Assembly (NCBI GenBank): GCA_916048055.1
Contig: CAJZHL010000001.1
Coordinates: 62,001 to 126,000 of the forward strand
DNA length: 64,000 bases
Source of the DNA: Pedinophyceae sp. YPF-701
Taxonomy: Eukaryota; Chlorophyta; Pedinophyceae
Reading direction: 5' to 3'
Positions 53,701-62,577 of the stretch are shown in pieces (the stretch's first letter is position 1; every line of letters begins with the position of its first letter). The notes under the pieces were generated by a model, which was not told the origin of the DNA, searched no databases, and saw nothing but the letters and a program-made list of their open reading frames with translations. The position numbers and the translations under genes were made by a program.

Positions 53701-55152
53701 CACGGACAAATTGATGCACGCATGCATGCCATGGCTGCACAGACCCGCACCTGCGCTTGATGTCGCCGATGCGGGCGGAGAACCCGCTCTCGAGGCCCGC
53801 GGCGGGGCTGCGCGGCGCGCCGGGCGCCTTGTCCGCGGCCAGGCCCTCGCGCGACGCCCGGCGCGTCGCCCGCTGCGAGGCCTCGATGGCGTCCCCCGCG
53901 CGCTGCCGTGCCGCGGCGGCCTCGCGGCGCCACCGCTGCCCCTCGCGCTGCAGCTGGCGGAGCTTCTTGTCCGTCGGCGTGCCCTCGCGCTGCCCGCCGC
54001 GCGGCGCCTCGTGGTACACCTTGCGTGCAAACCTGCAACGTGCCACGCAGACATGCCATGGCGCTCAGAACCAGTCGGGCTTTCTCGAGCGCGAAGGCAA
54101 CGCCGGAAACACGCGGCGCAGCGCGGCGGGAGGACGAGCGCGCACGCGTCCGTGAGAGCGCGCGTGGTCCACGACACCTCGCACGTCGCACGTCGCGGCC
54201 GGGCTGGGGGCGAGGGTGCGCACTCGCGGTCCCGCATGCGCTGGATGTGCTTCCTCTCGGCCTCGACCGCGAACCCGCGGCGCGTCTTGTCCGCCGCGAG
54301 CGCCTCCTCGTGGTCGTCGGTCCGCAGGAAGTGCTCGTCCGCCAGCGCGGGGTGCAGGCAGTCGAACGACACTGCGGGCGCACAGACGGACGCGCGTCAG
54401 GGCCGCGAGGGGGGCAGGGAGCCGCCGCGCCGCCGCTGGGCGCGAGTCGAGGAATCGCGACTTGCAAGTTGTCTTTGCAAACAAGGAGCCGAGGAAGCGG
54501 GCGAGCCGCGCCCGCGCACGACCGCCCGCCGCCAGCGCAGGCGACCCTCCGTCCGCACCTGAGCGTGGCGCCAGCGCCTCGAACGCGGCGTCCTTGACCG
54601 GGGCGGCATGCGCGGCACCCGGCTGGGCGCGCTTCCAGTCGGGCATGGACAGCGTCAGGCCCCCGCGGCCCTCCGTGCTGCGGTACGGCTTCGGGGGCGG
54701 CTGCTGGCGCGGCAGCTGCTGCGTCTGCATCAGCGCTGGCTGCGGGGGCGGCACCTCGCTCCCGTCGTCGCCATGCTTCGGACCGTTGTGCTCGCCCAGC
54801 GGCCTCGCCCCGGGCGCAGTGGGGGATTTCGGGGCTTCAGCCTGCGCAGATGGAGGTGGGCGGGCGCGGGAGGTCGTTTCGCGGCGCAGGGGGCGGTGCG
54901 CGGCTGTGAGGGACGGGGGATGCGGAGGGGTGGACGGGTGGGCGTGACGTGGGGCTTGCCTCCCAGCTGGGCTTGAACGGATTCTCCGGGCGGTACTCGA
55001 ACATGGTGTCGACGCTGTCGGCGCCGGTGGCGCGGGCGCGGGCGGCGCGCAGGGCCGCCTCGCGCGCCACACGGCCCCCACCCAACCTGGCCACGACCTT
55101 CGCCTTCGCGCGGTCCAGGGCCTCCCGGGACCGCGAGTCGCGCTCAGAGTCC
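50707..55152 (-). CDS. FAM161: FAM161 (UPF0564) centriole/cilium microtubule protein
   Basis: Minus-strand exons are 54960-55152, 54559-54841, 54224-54371, 53751-54032, 53120-53579, 52850-52970, 52512-52747 and 50707-52332. Every join keeps phase; the first intron has a GC donor (GAG|GCAAGC). About 1,100 residues. N-terminal parts are Pro/Gln-rich with FEYRPENPFKPSW. Middle exons are helical and acidic (LADFLADQARKAGDKELADI, RIERLIREEEEALAKLENAW). Exon 8 carries the UPF0564 region: PKPFSFELREKKKSIMQARL, FRANDLPASTTEPRFEAIM, KPFAFEERERERE and FKANPIPASIREERYGAM. FAM161 proteins bind microtubules in centriole inner scaffolds and connecting cilia. The C-terminus ends in a small Cys-containing unit (GHDWGCERCEWGESGEPCG) that could bind metal. 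The 5' end is unresolved: exon 54960-55152 begins at an acceptor, so at least one coding exon lies upstream. Confidence 0.85.
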
Positions 55153-56395
55153 CTGCAGGCAGCCGCAGAGGAGCGATCGTAGAGCGAGCGCCGGCTGCGA
55201 TGGCGGGACGTCGAGGAGATGCACTGCGGAGGGAAAGCCCGCGTATCTCCTCAGCGCTTGGGTTTCGTCAGCATCGCGGCACTGTTTCGGGTAGCACGAT
55301 CTCGGAGTAGTCGGAAATGGAGGAGGTCGAGGGCGCGTGTGCGGGCTCCGGCTCCCGGAGCTCGAATACGTTGGCTGCGACAGCTGTGGAGCCCGGTCCC
55401 CGCACGGCTCGCTCGAGCTCTCAGCGCGTTACGCGGTGGACTCAGCAGATGGCTGAGGTATTTCTCACGCGAGCGCGAGCAGCGATGCTCCAGATGGACG
55501 CTCTCGCACGCCAGCAGCGGCCGCGAAACGCGATGTCAAGAGTGGTGCCGGGCGGTGCCGTGGCCGCAGCGGCGCCGGCTCGTGCGGGGCACTCACGCGA
55601 CGCTCGACATCCTGACGCTCCTCGCTCTCCAGCCCGGTCCAAGCAAGTGCTACTTCACGTCCAGAGCCACCAGGACGCCGGAGTGTGGGCAGCGAGCCCC
55701 TGCACCGAGCGACCGCGTGCCCCGCGGGTCTGCAGTGCCGGACGCTGGCGTCCGGGGATTGTCTTGACCGCACGCGACGCTGCGCGCCGCTGTCGGCCGC
55801 CGCGCGGCGCTGGGCGAGTCAGACGGGCGCGCGTCCTACCTCCACAATGACCCCACGCGTCCAGAACCGGCCCACGGGGCAGCACGGGGGGCTCAAACCA
55901 GCACCTCACGCATGTGTTCGGCATGGATGACGTCCTGGGGGACGGCAAGAGCGGTCGGTTCCTTGACGGAGCGGTAGGACCAGCCGGGCAGTCGAGCGGA
56001 CACTGCATCGAGAGTGCGAGACACCCGCCCTCCGCCTCGCGCAGCCGAACCAGGCCGCGTGTCGCCCACGGCGTGGTCTGGCAGGCGGCGCGTGTTTCGG
56101 CGCCCGGGCGCCAGACGTCGTGCCCCGCGGCGGAAGAAGGGAAATCAGGTTTGCAAAGTCAAAGGTGCCGTTGGTTGCAGGCCACACCGCCGGACAGGCA
56201 GCGCGACACCGTCACGAGCCCTCCCCTTCTCCCAGCGACGCCCCGTCGCGGCTTGCGGTGCGTGGCTGGCAGCGTTTGGCCGCCTTGTGTTGAATCAATC
56301 ATGTCACAGTCAGTCATTGAAATTGAAATCAGTCATGTTTTGGAATGTACATCACACGGCCGCGTTGGCGGGCTCCGGGGCCTCGCGCTCGGCGC
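55153..56395. other. Intergenic region with a possible unrecognised gene
   Basis: About 1.2 kb. A plus-strand frame from 55317 reads MEEVEGACAGSGSRSSNTLA, later WTQQMAEVFLTRARAAMLQM, to a possible donor near 55650 (CAA|GTGCTA). A second candidate exon at about 55898-55972 reads HVFGMDDVLGDGKSGRFLDG before a GTAGGA donor. These peptides look less random than the background but match nothing I know. The missing first exon of FAM161 (minus strand) should also lie here. Bases 56280-56350 are AT-rich. Confidence 0.25.
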
Positions 56396-57032
56396 TCAGT
56401 AGAAGTTGTAGTGCTTCTTGATGGCCTTCGTGACCTTCCACGTGCAGCCCATGCCCTGCGGGAACGTCACCAAGTTGCCCACGCCGATCGTGACCGACTC
56501 GCTGCCCCCGTCCGGCGTCACGATGGCCTCGCCCTCGAGGATCAAGCACTGCTCGTTCTGGTCGTAGTACCTGCACGCCGCGCACGGAAACCGGTCGCCC
56601 GCGGTCAGGGCCCGCGCACCAGCGACGACCCGGTGGCAAGCGACGCGCCTGCGCGCCCCGCAGGGCCCCGTCGATCCGCGCGCTGCGTACCAGGGGAACT
56701 CGCTCGGCTCGCACGTCCAGATCGGCCACGCCGCGCACGCGCTCGACTGCGCGTCGCTGGGCGTCTCGACCTTGATGTCGTCGACGGTGAGCGTCGCGGC
56801 CGCTACCACGGCCCTGCGAGGAGGAGAACGTAGGAACGGGCGCGCGGTCGGGGCTGTCCGCGCGTTGCGGGCTCGTTGCGACGCCGCGGGGCTGCGATGT
56901 TGCGTGCGTCCATGTGTGCGCGGGGTCGGGTGGCGCCGGCGGGCGCGGCGGGCGCGTCAGGGCTGCGTCGGTATGGCTGCTCCGCTGAGCCGCGCCGCGC
57001 CGCCAGCACGCCGCGCACGCTGTCCTCGTCAT
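56396..57032 (-). CDS. Small single-cupin protein (Cupin_3 / DUF861 type)
   Basis: Exons are 57019-57032 (14 bases, MTRTA), 56691-56813 and 56396-56570, with phase 2 at both joins, 104 residues. After a short hydrophobic start come IKVETPSDAQ and WPIWTCEPSEFPWYYDQNEQ, then the cupin barrel CLILEGEAIVTPDGG and VTIGVGNLVTFPQGMGCTW, ending KVTKAIKKHYNFY. This layout and length match the plant and bacterial DUF861 cupins, which relate to ureidoglycolate/(S)-ureidoglycine enzymes and unknown stand-alone proteins. The first cupin motif lacks the usual metal-binding His pair (here Tyr-Asp-Gln-Asn-Glu), as in most plant members. The tiny first exon is assigned because it alone supplies an ATG in the right phase. 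Confidence 0.85.
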
Positions 57033-58097
57033 TGAGGGAGGACAAGTGCAGCCCAACCGGGTGTACCAAGCGACGCATCAGGCCGCATCATCCAGTTCTC
57101 GGCAAACCACCAGTCAAGACATGCATTCGACCGCGGAAGTCGTGATCAAGCCTTGTGCACGTCGGGACGGGGGGGGGAGCTGGGCAACCTAAGTCTCGGA
57201 TTCTGGCGCCCCACGGCAACTCCGCGGCCGATCAACGTTCGGCGCGGACTCTACGAAGCCATATGATGGCCTCTGTCTCGCCATCGTTCCTGTCGCGCCC
57301 CGGAACATCCACGTTGGCCGACCTGGTCATGCGTGGGCCGGGAATGTGTCCTTACCTGCGAGCAGGCGCGGCCGCAGCTCCGGCGCTGGACGGAGCGAGG
57401 CGCTGGTTGCTACGGGCGAAGCCCGCGGTCGCCCGGGGGCCGGCGGTCGCGGTGCGGAGCATTGCGGAGGATGGCTAGGATGCGCTGCGGGGATGGAAAA
57501 GTCGGAAGTGGACGCTCTGCGACGGGACGTGCTTGTTGCCGCGGACACTGTCGATCGCGGTCGTCTGGAGAGCACTTGAGGGCGGCCCGTCGTGGACGCG
57601 CGCGCCGTCGCGCGGGGAGGACGCACTCCGGCCCTGACGTGGCAGAATGTGCACGGATACCGCGGGAATCGCGTAAGATATCGTGATTCATGTGTTCGCA
57701 CACGAGGCCAGGACCGTGGTTTTGCGGAACTAGATCGTTCACATGCCGCCCGAGTGCAATATCGGCGGGAGACCAGGCAGCCAACGAGAGAGCTGGCGAC
57801 GCACCGCAGGCTCAACGCATGCACATGAATTGCATCTATGAAGACCTGCATTGACGTGTTCATCCATTCGCGCTGCAAAATTTTGCACCAGTCCCGCTGT
57901 AGAGGGCGTTTTCCGCTGGACGTTGCTGTCAGGGGGTGCTAACGTTGTGCGCGCCCGCGCCCTCAGGAGCGCCAATGCGGGAGATCCGGGCCGTGTTGCG
58001 GCACTGTGCTGTTCGGACCTACCAGCTTTGGTTGCCTTGGTATCGCTTGGACCCCGGAACAGGCCAGAATCCTCGTTGGCAGCAGGAGCAACGAAAC
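57033..58097. other. Intergenic region
   Basis: About 1.06 kb, divergent between the cupin gene and the membrane-protein gene. A G run occurs at 57169. No gene, repeat or RNA was recognised in it. Confidence 0.5.
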
Positions 58098-59852
58098 ATG
58101 CAGTCCGTCGCGGTGACAAGGTCCGCCGCCGTGGCGCCACGTGCGCTGGGTGCGAGGGCTCGTCCGCTGCACAGGTATGCCCGGCCCCCGCCTGCCAGTC
58201 CGCTCCCTGCCCGCCCCGGCGCCATTGCGTCTCATGGCGACGCCAGGTGCCGCACGCCACGTCACCTCGCCTGCTCATGCGTCCCAATCACCAACCACGA
58301 CAGAAGACTTTCGGATTCACGCGATGCGCCCCGCGCCAGCAGCCCTCGCGCACCGTCGAACCCGCAACGCGCCACCTGTTATCCCAGCTCTGCGAACGCG
58401 CCCGCGAACCGCCCCCGCGCAGCGCACTCGCGCCGTTACAGGCGCGCGCGCCCCCCAGCCGTGCATGCGCATCCGCGTCGCGCCTCGCCCGCGCCTCCTC
58501 GTCCCCCGACCGGGCAGCGCCGGCTCCACGTCAACCGCCTACAGATCCCGCCTAGCTCCGGCGCGCCCCGACCGTCCCGTCCCGGAACTCCACGCGAATA
58601 CCACTCCTCTGTCCGCCACCGCAGGGCCGGCGCGCGCCCGGTCGTCGCGCGGGCGGGGGGGGACCCGAACCTCGTGCTGGAGGTGCTGGCCAGCGCGGCA
58701 GCTGCGAGCGTCGTCGGCGGGGTGACGATCTTCACGGCGCCCGACCGCGACGGCGAGATCGAGGCCATCCAGACCGTCCCGGGCGCGCTGCCGCTCGGTG
58801 CGGCCGTCCTCGCCGACGGCATCGCCCACACCATCCCTGGCTTGCACCCGCTCCTGGCGCTGGCTAGCGAGCCCGTCGGCGCCGCGGCCGGCGTGGCCTA
58901 CATGATGAGCATCCTGCTCAGGTACGCCCGCGTCCGCGCAGAGCGCGCCACCCGGGGGCACACCGATGCATGAGTCACCATCGTGACGCGGCGTGTGTGT
59001 GTGTTTGTGTGTGTGCAGCGCCCAGGCGATCGACTCGGCCACGCTGGCGCCGAAGGGCACGCTGGCGAACGTGGAGACGGCCAAGGACAACAGCGCGGCG
59101 GTGCGCGTGCCGTTCAGGGACGTCGTCCCCACTGCGCTGTCGGTGAGTCCCCCCCCCCTGACGCACTGCGTGGCACGTCGCTGACGAGGCAGCCGCGGTG
59201 GCCGGGGACGCTGACGCGTCGGCATGGCATTGCCACGGCTTGCGCGGTGCTGCGGTGCGCGAAAGCCGCCCCGAGAGACCGCCTCGAAGCACCGACGATA
59301 TGATGATGTGTGGTTTGGTGATTGGGATGTCGTGTCTCTCGCGGCGCGCAGATCATTGACTGGGAGAACGAGGGCAGCTCCGGCAAGGGCTGGGACCCGT
59401 CCGAGGGCCTCCCGAAGGTGCCCATCAACAGCGTCGCAATCGTCATCGGCGTGGGCGTCTTCATCCTCGAGGCCGCCGCGCACGCCCCCGTCCTGACCTT
59501 CTTCATGCCGCGCGTGCTGACCGTCGCGTGCTGGTACGCCGTCGTCGGCTACGTCCTGAGCTTGCGCGGGTCCGGGGGCGCCACCGCGGAGGCCCCGAAG
59601 CCCGCGCCCAAGGCAGAGGCGCCCCCCGCCCCCAAGGCGGAGGCACCCCCCGCCCCCAAGGCAGAGGCGAAGCCCGCCCCCAAGGCGGAGGCGAAGCCCG
59701 CGCCCAAGGCAGAGGCGAAGCCCGCCCCCAAGGCAGAGGCGAAGCCCGCGCCCAAGGCGGAGGCGCCCGCGCCGAAGAAGGAGGCGGCCGCGCCGAAGGT
59801 GGAGGCGGCTGCGGCGAAGAAGGAGAAGTCGGCGCCGAAGGCCGAGGCGTAA
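58098..59852 (+). CDS. Probable plastid membrane protein with PAPKAEA-repeat tail
   Basis: Exons are 58098-58174, 58625-58921, 59019-59142 and 59352-59852, phases 2, 2, 0, about 330 residues. Exon 1 (MQSVAVTRSAAVAPRALGAR, then PLHR) is a typical chloroplast transit peptide. The mature part has hydrophobic helices near VLASAAAASVVGGVTIF, LPLGAAVLADGIAHTIPGL and EPVGAAAGVAYMMSILL. A soluble segment (AQAIDSATLAPKGTLANVET ... IIDWENEGSSGKGWDPSEGL) precedes two more membrane helices (INSVAIVIGVGVFILEAAA and VLTVACWYAVVGYVLSL). The C-terminus is about 85 residues of Ala/Pro/Lys/Glu repeats. A thylakoid or envelope location is inference; I do not recognise the family. Acceptor 3 lies in a GT-rich microsatellite (58993-59016). 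Confidence 0.75.
59596..59768. repeat. 21-bp tandem coding repeats (PAPKAEA)
   Basis: About eight copies of a 21-base unit encode (A/K)-P-A-P-K-A-E-A. The units alternate AAGGCAGAG and AAGGCGGAG codon forms. The array gives a flexible, charged tail like those on TonB or histone-H1-type linkers. Confidence 0.9.
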
Positions 59853-60586
59853 TGTGTGCGGGGAAGAACAGAAGGGAGTTCCTATCTGACGGCGACGAAG
59901 GCTAGCTTGTGATTGCCCCGCTGGCTGCGGTCGTGCGCTGGCCTCGCGGTCGCCGTCGGGCGCTTTTGTCGCGCTTCGAGCGACCCCGTTCCCGGACCGA
60001 CTGCATCTCTCGGCCCGCTGAATAATACACACATCAGGGCGGTTGGCAGGGGCCGATGCGCCACGTCGTCACCGCGCGCTTCTCCACTGTGCACGAGGAG
60101 GTGGCCTGCGAGCCGGGTCGCCGGAGGCCGTGCCTCGGTCGCGCATCATGCGGCATGAGTCAGCCTCGGTCAGACACGAGGTGTCAACGCGCGGTCGGAC
60201 GGCAGGTGAGCGCGGCGCGGCGCGCTGTGCCGCCAGTTGGCCGAGAGCGTAACGGTCACAGTGGCGTTGGGTGTGGGAACCCGCACTCCGCCGCACTGAC
60301 AGACACAGCAAATCGAACAGAGCCACCTGCCCGAGTTCGCCCGGACTCCCCGCCCTCCAGCCCCGAGACCGCGCCAAGTGGTACTTCATTGGAGGGGCGG
60401 TCCAGAAAACACGCGTCCCGGGCTCGAGCGGGGCTGTGCGAGCGGTCCAGACGCTCCGTGCCCTGCCCGCTGGCGCTCTGTGCAGCGCACGTGCGCCGCT
60501 CCTGCGCCTTCCTGCGGCCCGCGGGCCATCCAGGCCGGCGTTTCACACGAGAAAGACGCCTTCCTGCTAGCCTCGAGCGCGCGGAG
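59853..60586. other. Intergenic region
   Basis: About 730 bases between two same-strand genes. The plus frame stays open into the next gene from 60056 but is Arg/Ser/Pro-rich with no conserved-looking content before the chosen ATG. Confidence 0.5.
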
Positions 60587-62122
60587 ATGGCAAGTAGGGA
60601 TGCGCGGTCGGTCCAGGACAGGGAGGTCCTCCACCGCATCGTGCTGGGCAGCACGCTGCCGAGAGCGAGCATCGGGCGCCTCGGCGCCTTCAGTACCGCG
60701 TCGGCCGGCATATACGGCGCGGCGGCGCCTCTGCGGGCACCGGCTGACGACAAACGCGCCAGCGCATCCAAGGACGTAGCTCCTGCAGCCGCACCGCGGG
60801 AGTCTGGCGGTGAGCCCCGTCTGGAACGATACAAAACAGTTGTTCGCCGTGACACGGGCGCTGTTTCACGGCGTGGCACGCCCCCCGCGCGGCGCAGTGC
60901 CACGTCACATCATGTGTGTCTCTCGCTCGCACTCGCAGGGCGGGGCTCACGGCGCGCATCCAGCGAGGAGCGCACCATGGCGAATCTTGAGCGCGCGCAC
61001 GCCGCACGCGTCGCCGCGGCGCGCCTCGCGGGCTCCCCACTCCCCCAGCCGGGCGGGGGTGTGCCGCTTTCCGCCTCCGGGGACACCGCCGCCGCCCCAG
61101 GCACGTACGAGACCGTCCCATCGGGCCGCACGTCGCTCCGCGACCTGCAGGACCGCCTGCAGCAGGCCAGGGCGCGCGCCGCCGCGCCGGCGGCCACCGA
61201 AGGCCCCCCGTTGCGACGCGGGGGGGGTTCCGGCCGCGTGTACGCAACGCCCCCGGAGACACCCTCGGAGCTCGCGTCGCACCCGCTGGCCGAGCCCCGC
61301 CGCGACGCTCCGCAAGCCCAGCCCACCGCGCGCCACGAGGGCCTCCCGACGAGCACATTCGCGCTGCGCGACCTCGTCAGACACACAGCCGCGCCTGAGT
61401 CAGGCGCGGAGCCCGACACGCGCGTCGGGGCGGTGCGCGCGCACGCGGTCCGGGCGTCCGCGCGCGCCGCGCCCTCGTGCCACGCCGCCGCGGCCGTCGA
61501 GATCGCGGCCCTCGTCCTGAAGACGACGGCGACCATCGCTGAAGGTCTCTCGGCAACGCTGCTGGCCCCGGGCCCGGCGCGGGAGGCCGAGGGCGGCGCG
61601 ACAGGGCCGCTGCACCTCGCGGCCACCGCCGCGGTGACGCTCGGCGCCGGTGCGGGCGAGGGCACGCCCGAGCAGCGGCGCACGCGCCTGCACGCGTCGC
61701 TGCAGTGGCTGATCGCGGGGGTGCTGCTGGCGGGGATGTCGGTGGTGTGCAGCGTGCTCGCGGCGACGGCGATGACGGGGACGATCGCGTGCGTGGCGGT
61801 CGCGCTCGGGCTCGGGGCGGGGCAGGTGAGGGCTGCGCTGCAGGGGCCGCTGGCGAGTGCGCTGTGCTCGGCGCCGCTGGTGGGGCCGGTGGCGCAGACG
61901 GTGGCGGCGATGTTTGCGGAGGAGGACGAGTACAATGGAGAGGAGGACGACGCGCGGTCGGACGCGCCGACGGAATCGAATGAGAGCGGGGGGGAGGTGG
62001 CGGGGGGTGATGTCAGAGGGGGGATCGCGGGGCGCGGAGCACGGGGCCGCGGCGGCGGGAGGGTGCTGCAGCGGCGCGGGCGCGGGACGGGGGGCTGGGG
62101 GAGGCCTGCGTCGCCGAGGTAG
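60587..62122 (+). CDS. Unknown Ala/Arg-rich protein with C-terminal membrane helices
   Basis: Exons are 60587-60809 and 60939-62122, GT-AG in phase 1, about 468 residues. The ATG at 60587 gives MASRDARSVQDREVLHRIVL. The frame is also open upstream, so a longer start is possible. Residues 80-290 are disordered but contain short helices (NLERAHAARVAAARLAGS, TSLRDLQDRLQQARARAA). The stretch GPLHLAATAAVTLGAGAG and two hydrophobic segments (LHASLQWLIAGVLLAGMSVV, ATAMTGTIACVAVALGLGAG) suggest membrane anchoring. An acidic stretch (AEEDEYNGEEDD) and an Arg/Gly-rich C-terminus (RGARGRGGGRVLQRRGRGTG) follow. Two short motifs (SELASHPLAEP here, SLLASHPLADHEND in the TOG/HEAT gene at 9.8-11.9 kb) are alike, which may be a shared linear motif. 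No family recognised. Confidence 0.6.
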   Translation: MASRDARSVQDREVLHRIVLGSTLPRASIGRLGAFSTASAGIYGAAAPLRAPADDKRASASKDVAPAAAPRESGGEPRLERYKTVVRRDTGAVSRRGTPPARRSATSHHVCLSLALAGRGSRRASSEERTMANLERAHAARVAAARLAGSPLPQPGGGVPLSASGDTAAAPGTYETVPSGRTSLRDLQDRLQQARARAAAPAATEGPPLRRGGGSGRVYATPPETPSELASHPLAEPRRDAPQAQPTARHEGLPTSTFALRDLVRHTAAPESGAEPDTRVGAVRAHAVRASARAAPSCHAAAAVEIAALVLKTTATIAEGLSATLLAPGPAREAEGGATGPLHLAATAAVTLGAGAGEGTPEQRRTRLHASLQWLIAGVLLAGMSVVCSVLAATAMTGTIACVAVALGLGAGQVRAALQGPLASALCSAPLVGPVAQTVAAMFAEEDEYNGEEDDARSDAPTESNESGGEVAGGDVRGGIAGRGARGRGGGRVLQRRGRGTGGWGRPASPR

Positions 62123-62577
62123 CGCGCAATCAACGACGGAGTTCGTCAGCATCTGGCGATGTGTGTTTTCGTAAAGGTTGTCCACTTATGGATGATACTG
62201 ACGTGGTGACTGTAACGACGTCATGGACGATACGCTGTGCTGGCAGCACGTGATCGTTGCGTCGCATCAGTGAGTCACAGGAGGTCACCGTGGTCGCTGG
62301 GCCGGCTGTTCGTGACAGCTCGGAACGCGCTGAATGTCAGCAGCTGGTGCATGGCTTGATGCGACGCAGGGCCGCGGCACACGTGGCTCGTGCCTTCCCT
62401 GCCTCGCGTGGGTCAGCTTGCCCGCGTCAGGCAGCGCGCTCGAGCCCTCGATGCTGCCGCCGAAGACAGATGGCGCTGGCAGGACACGCCACGCTCGATC
62501 GCAGACGGACGGGCGAGGCGCGGTCCAGCAGCACGGCCGTCTGCTGCGCAGGCGTAGCATGGTAGTATCGTTGTATC
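62123..62577. other. Convergent 3' intergenic region
   Basis: About 450 bases between two converging genes. No coding content was seen. Confidence 0.5.

Noticed and set aside
58990-59016. GT-rich microsatellite as a separate regulatory element
   Set aside because: It is the pyrimidine-poor end of an intron immediately before an acceptor; a simple repeat is the plainest reading.
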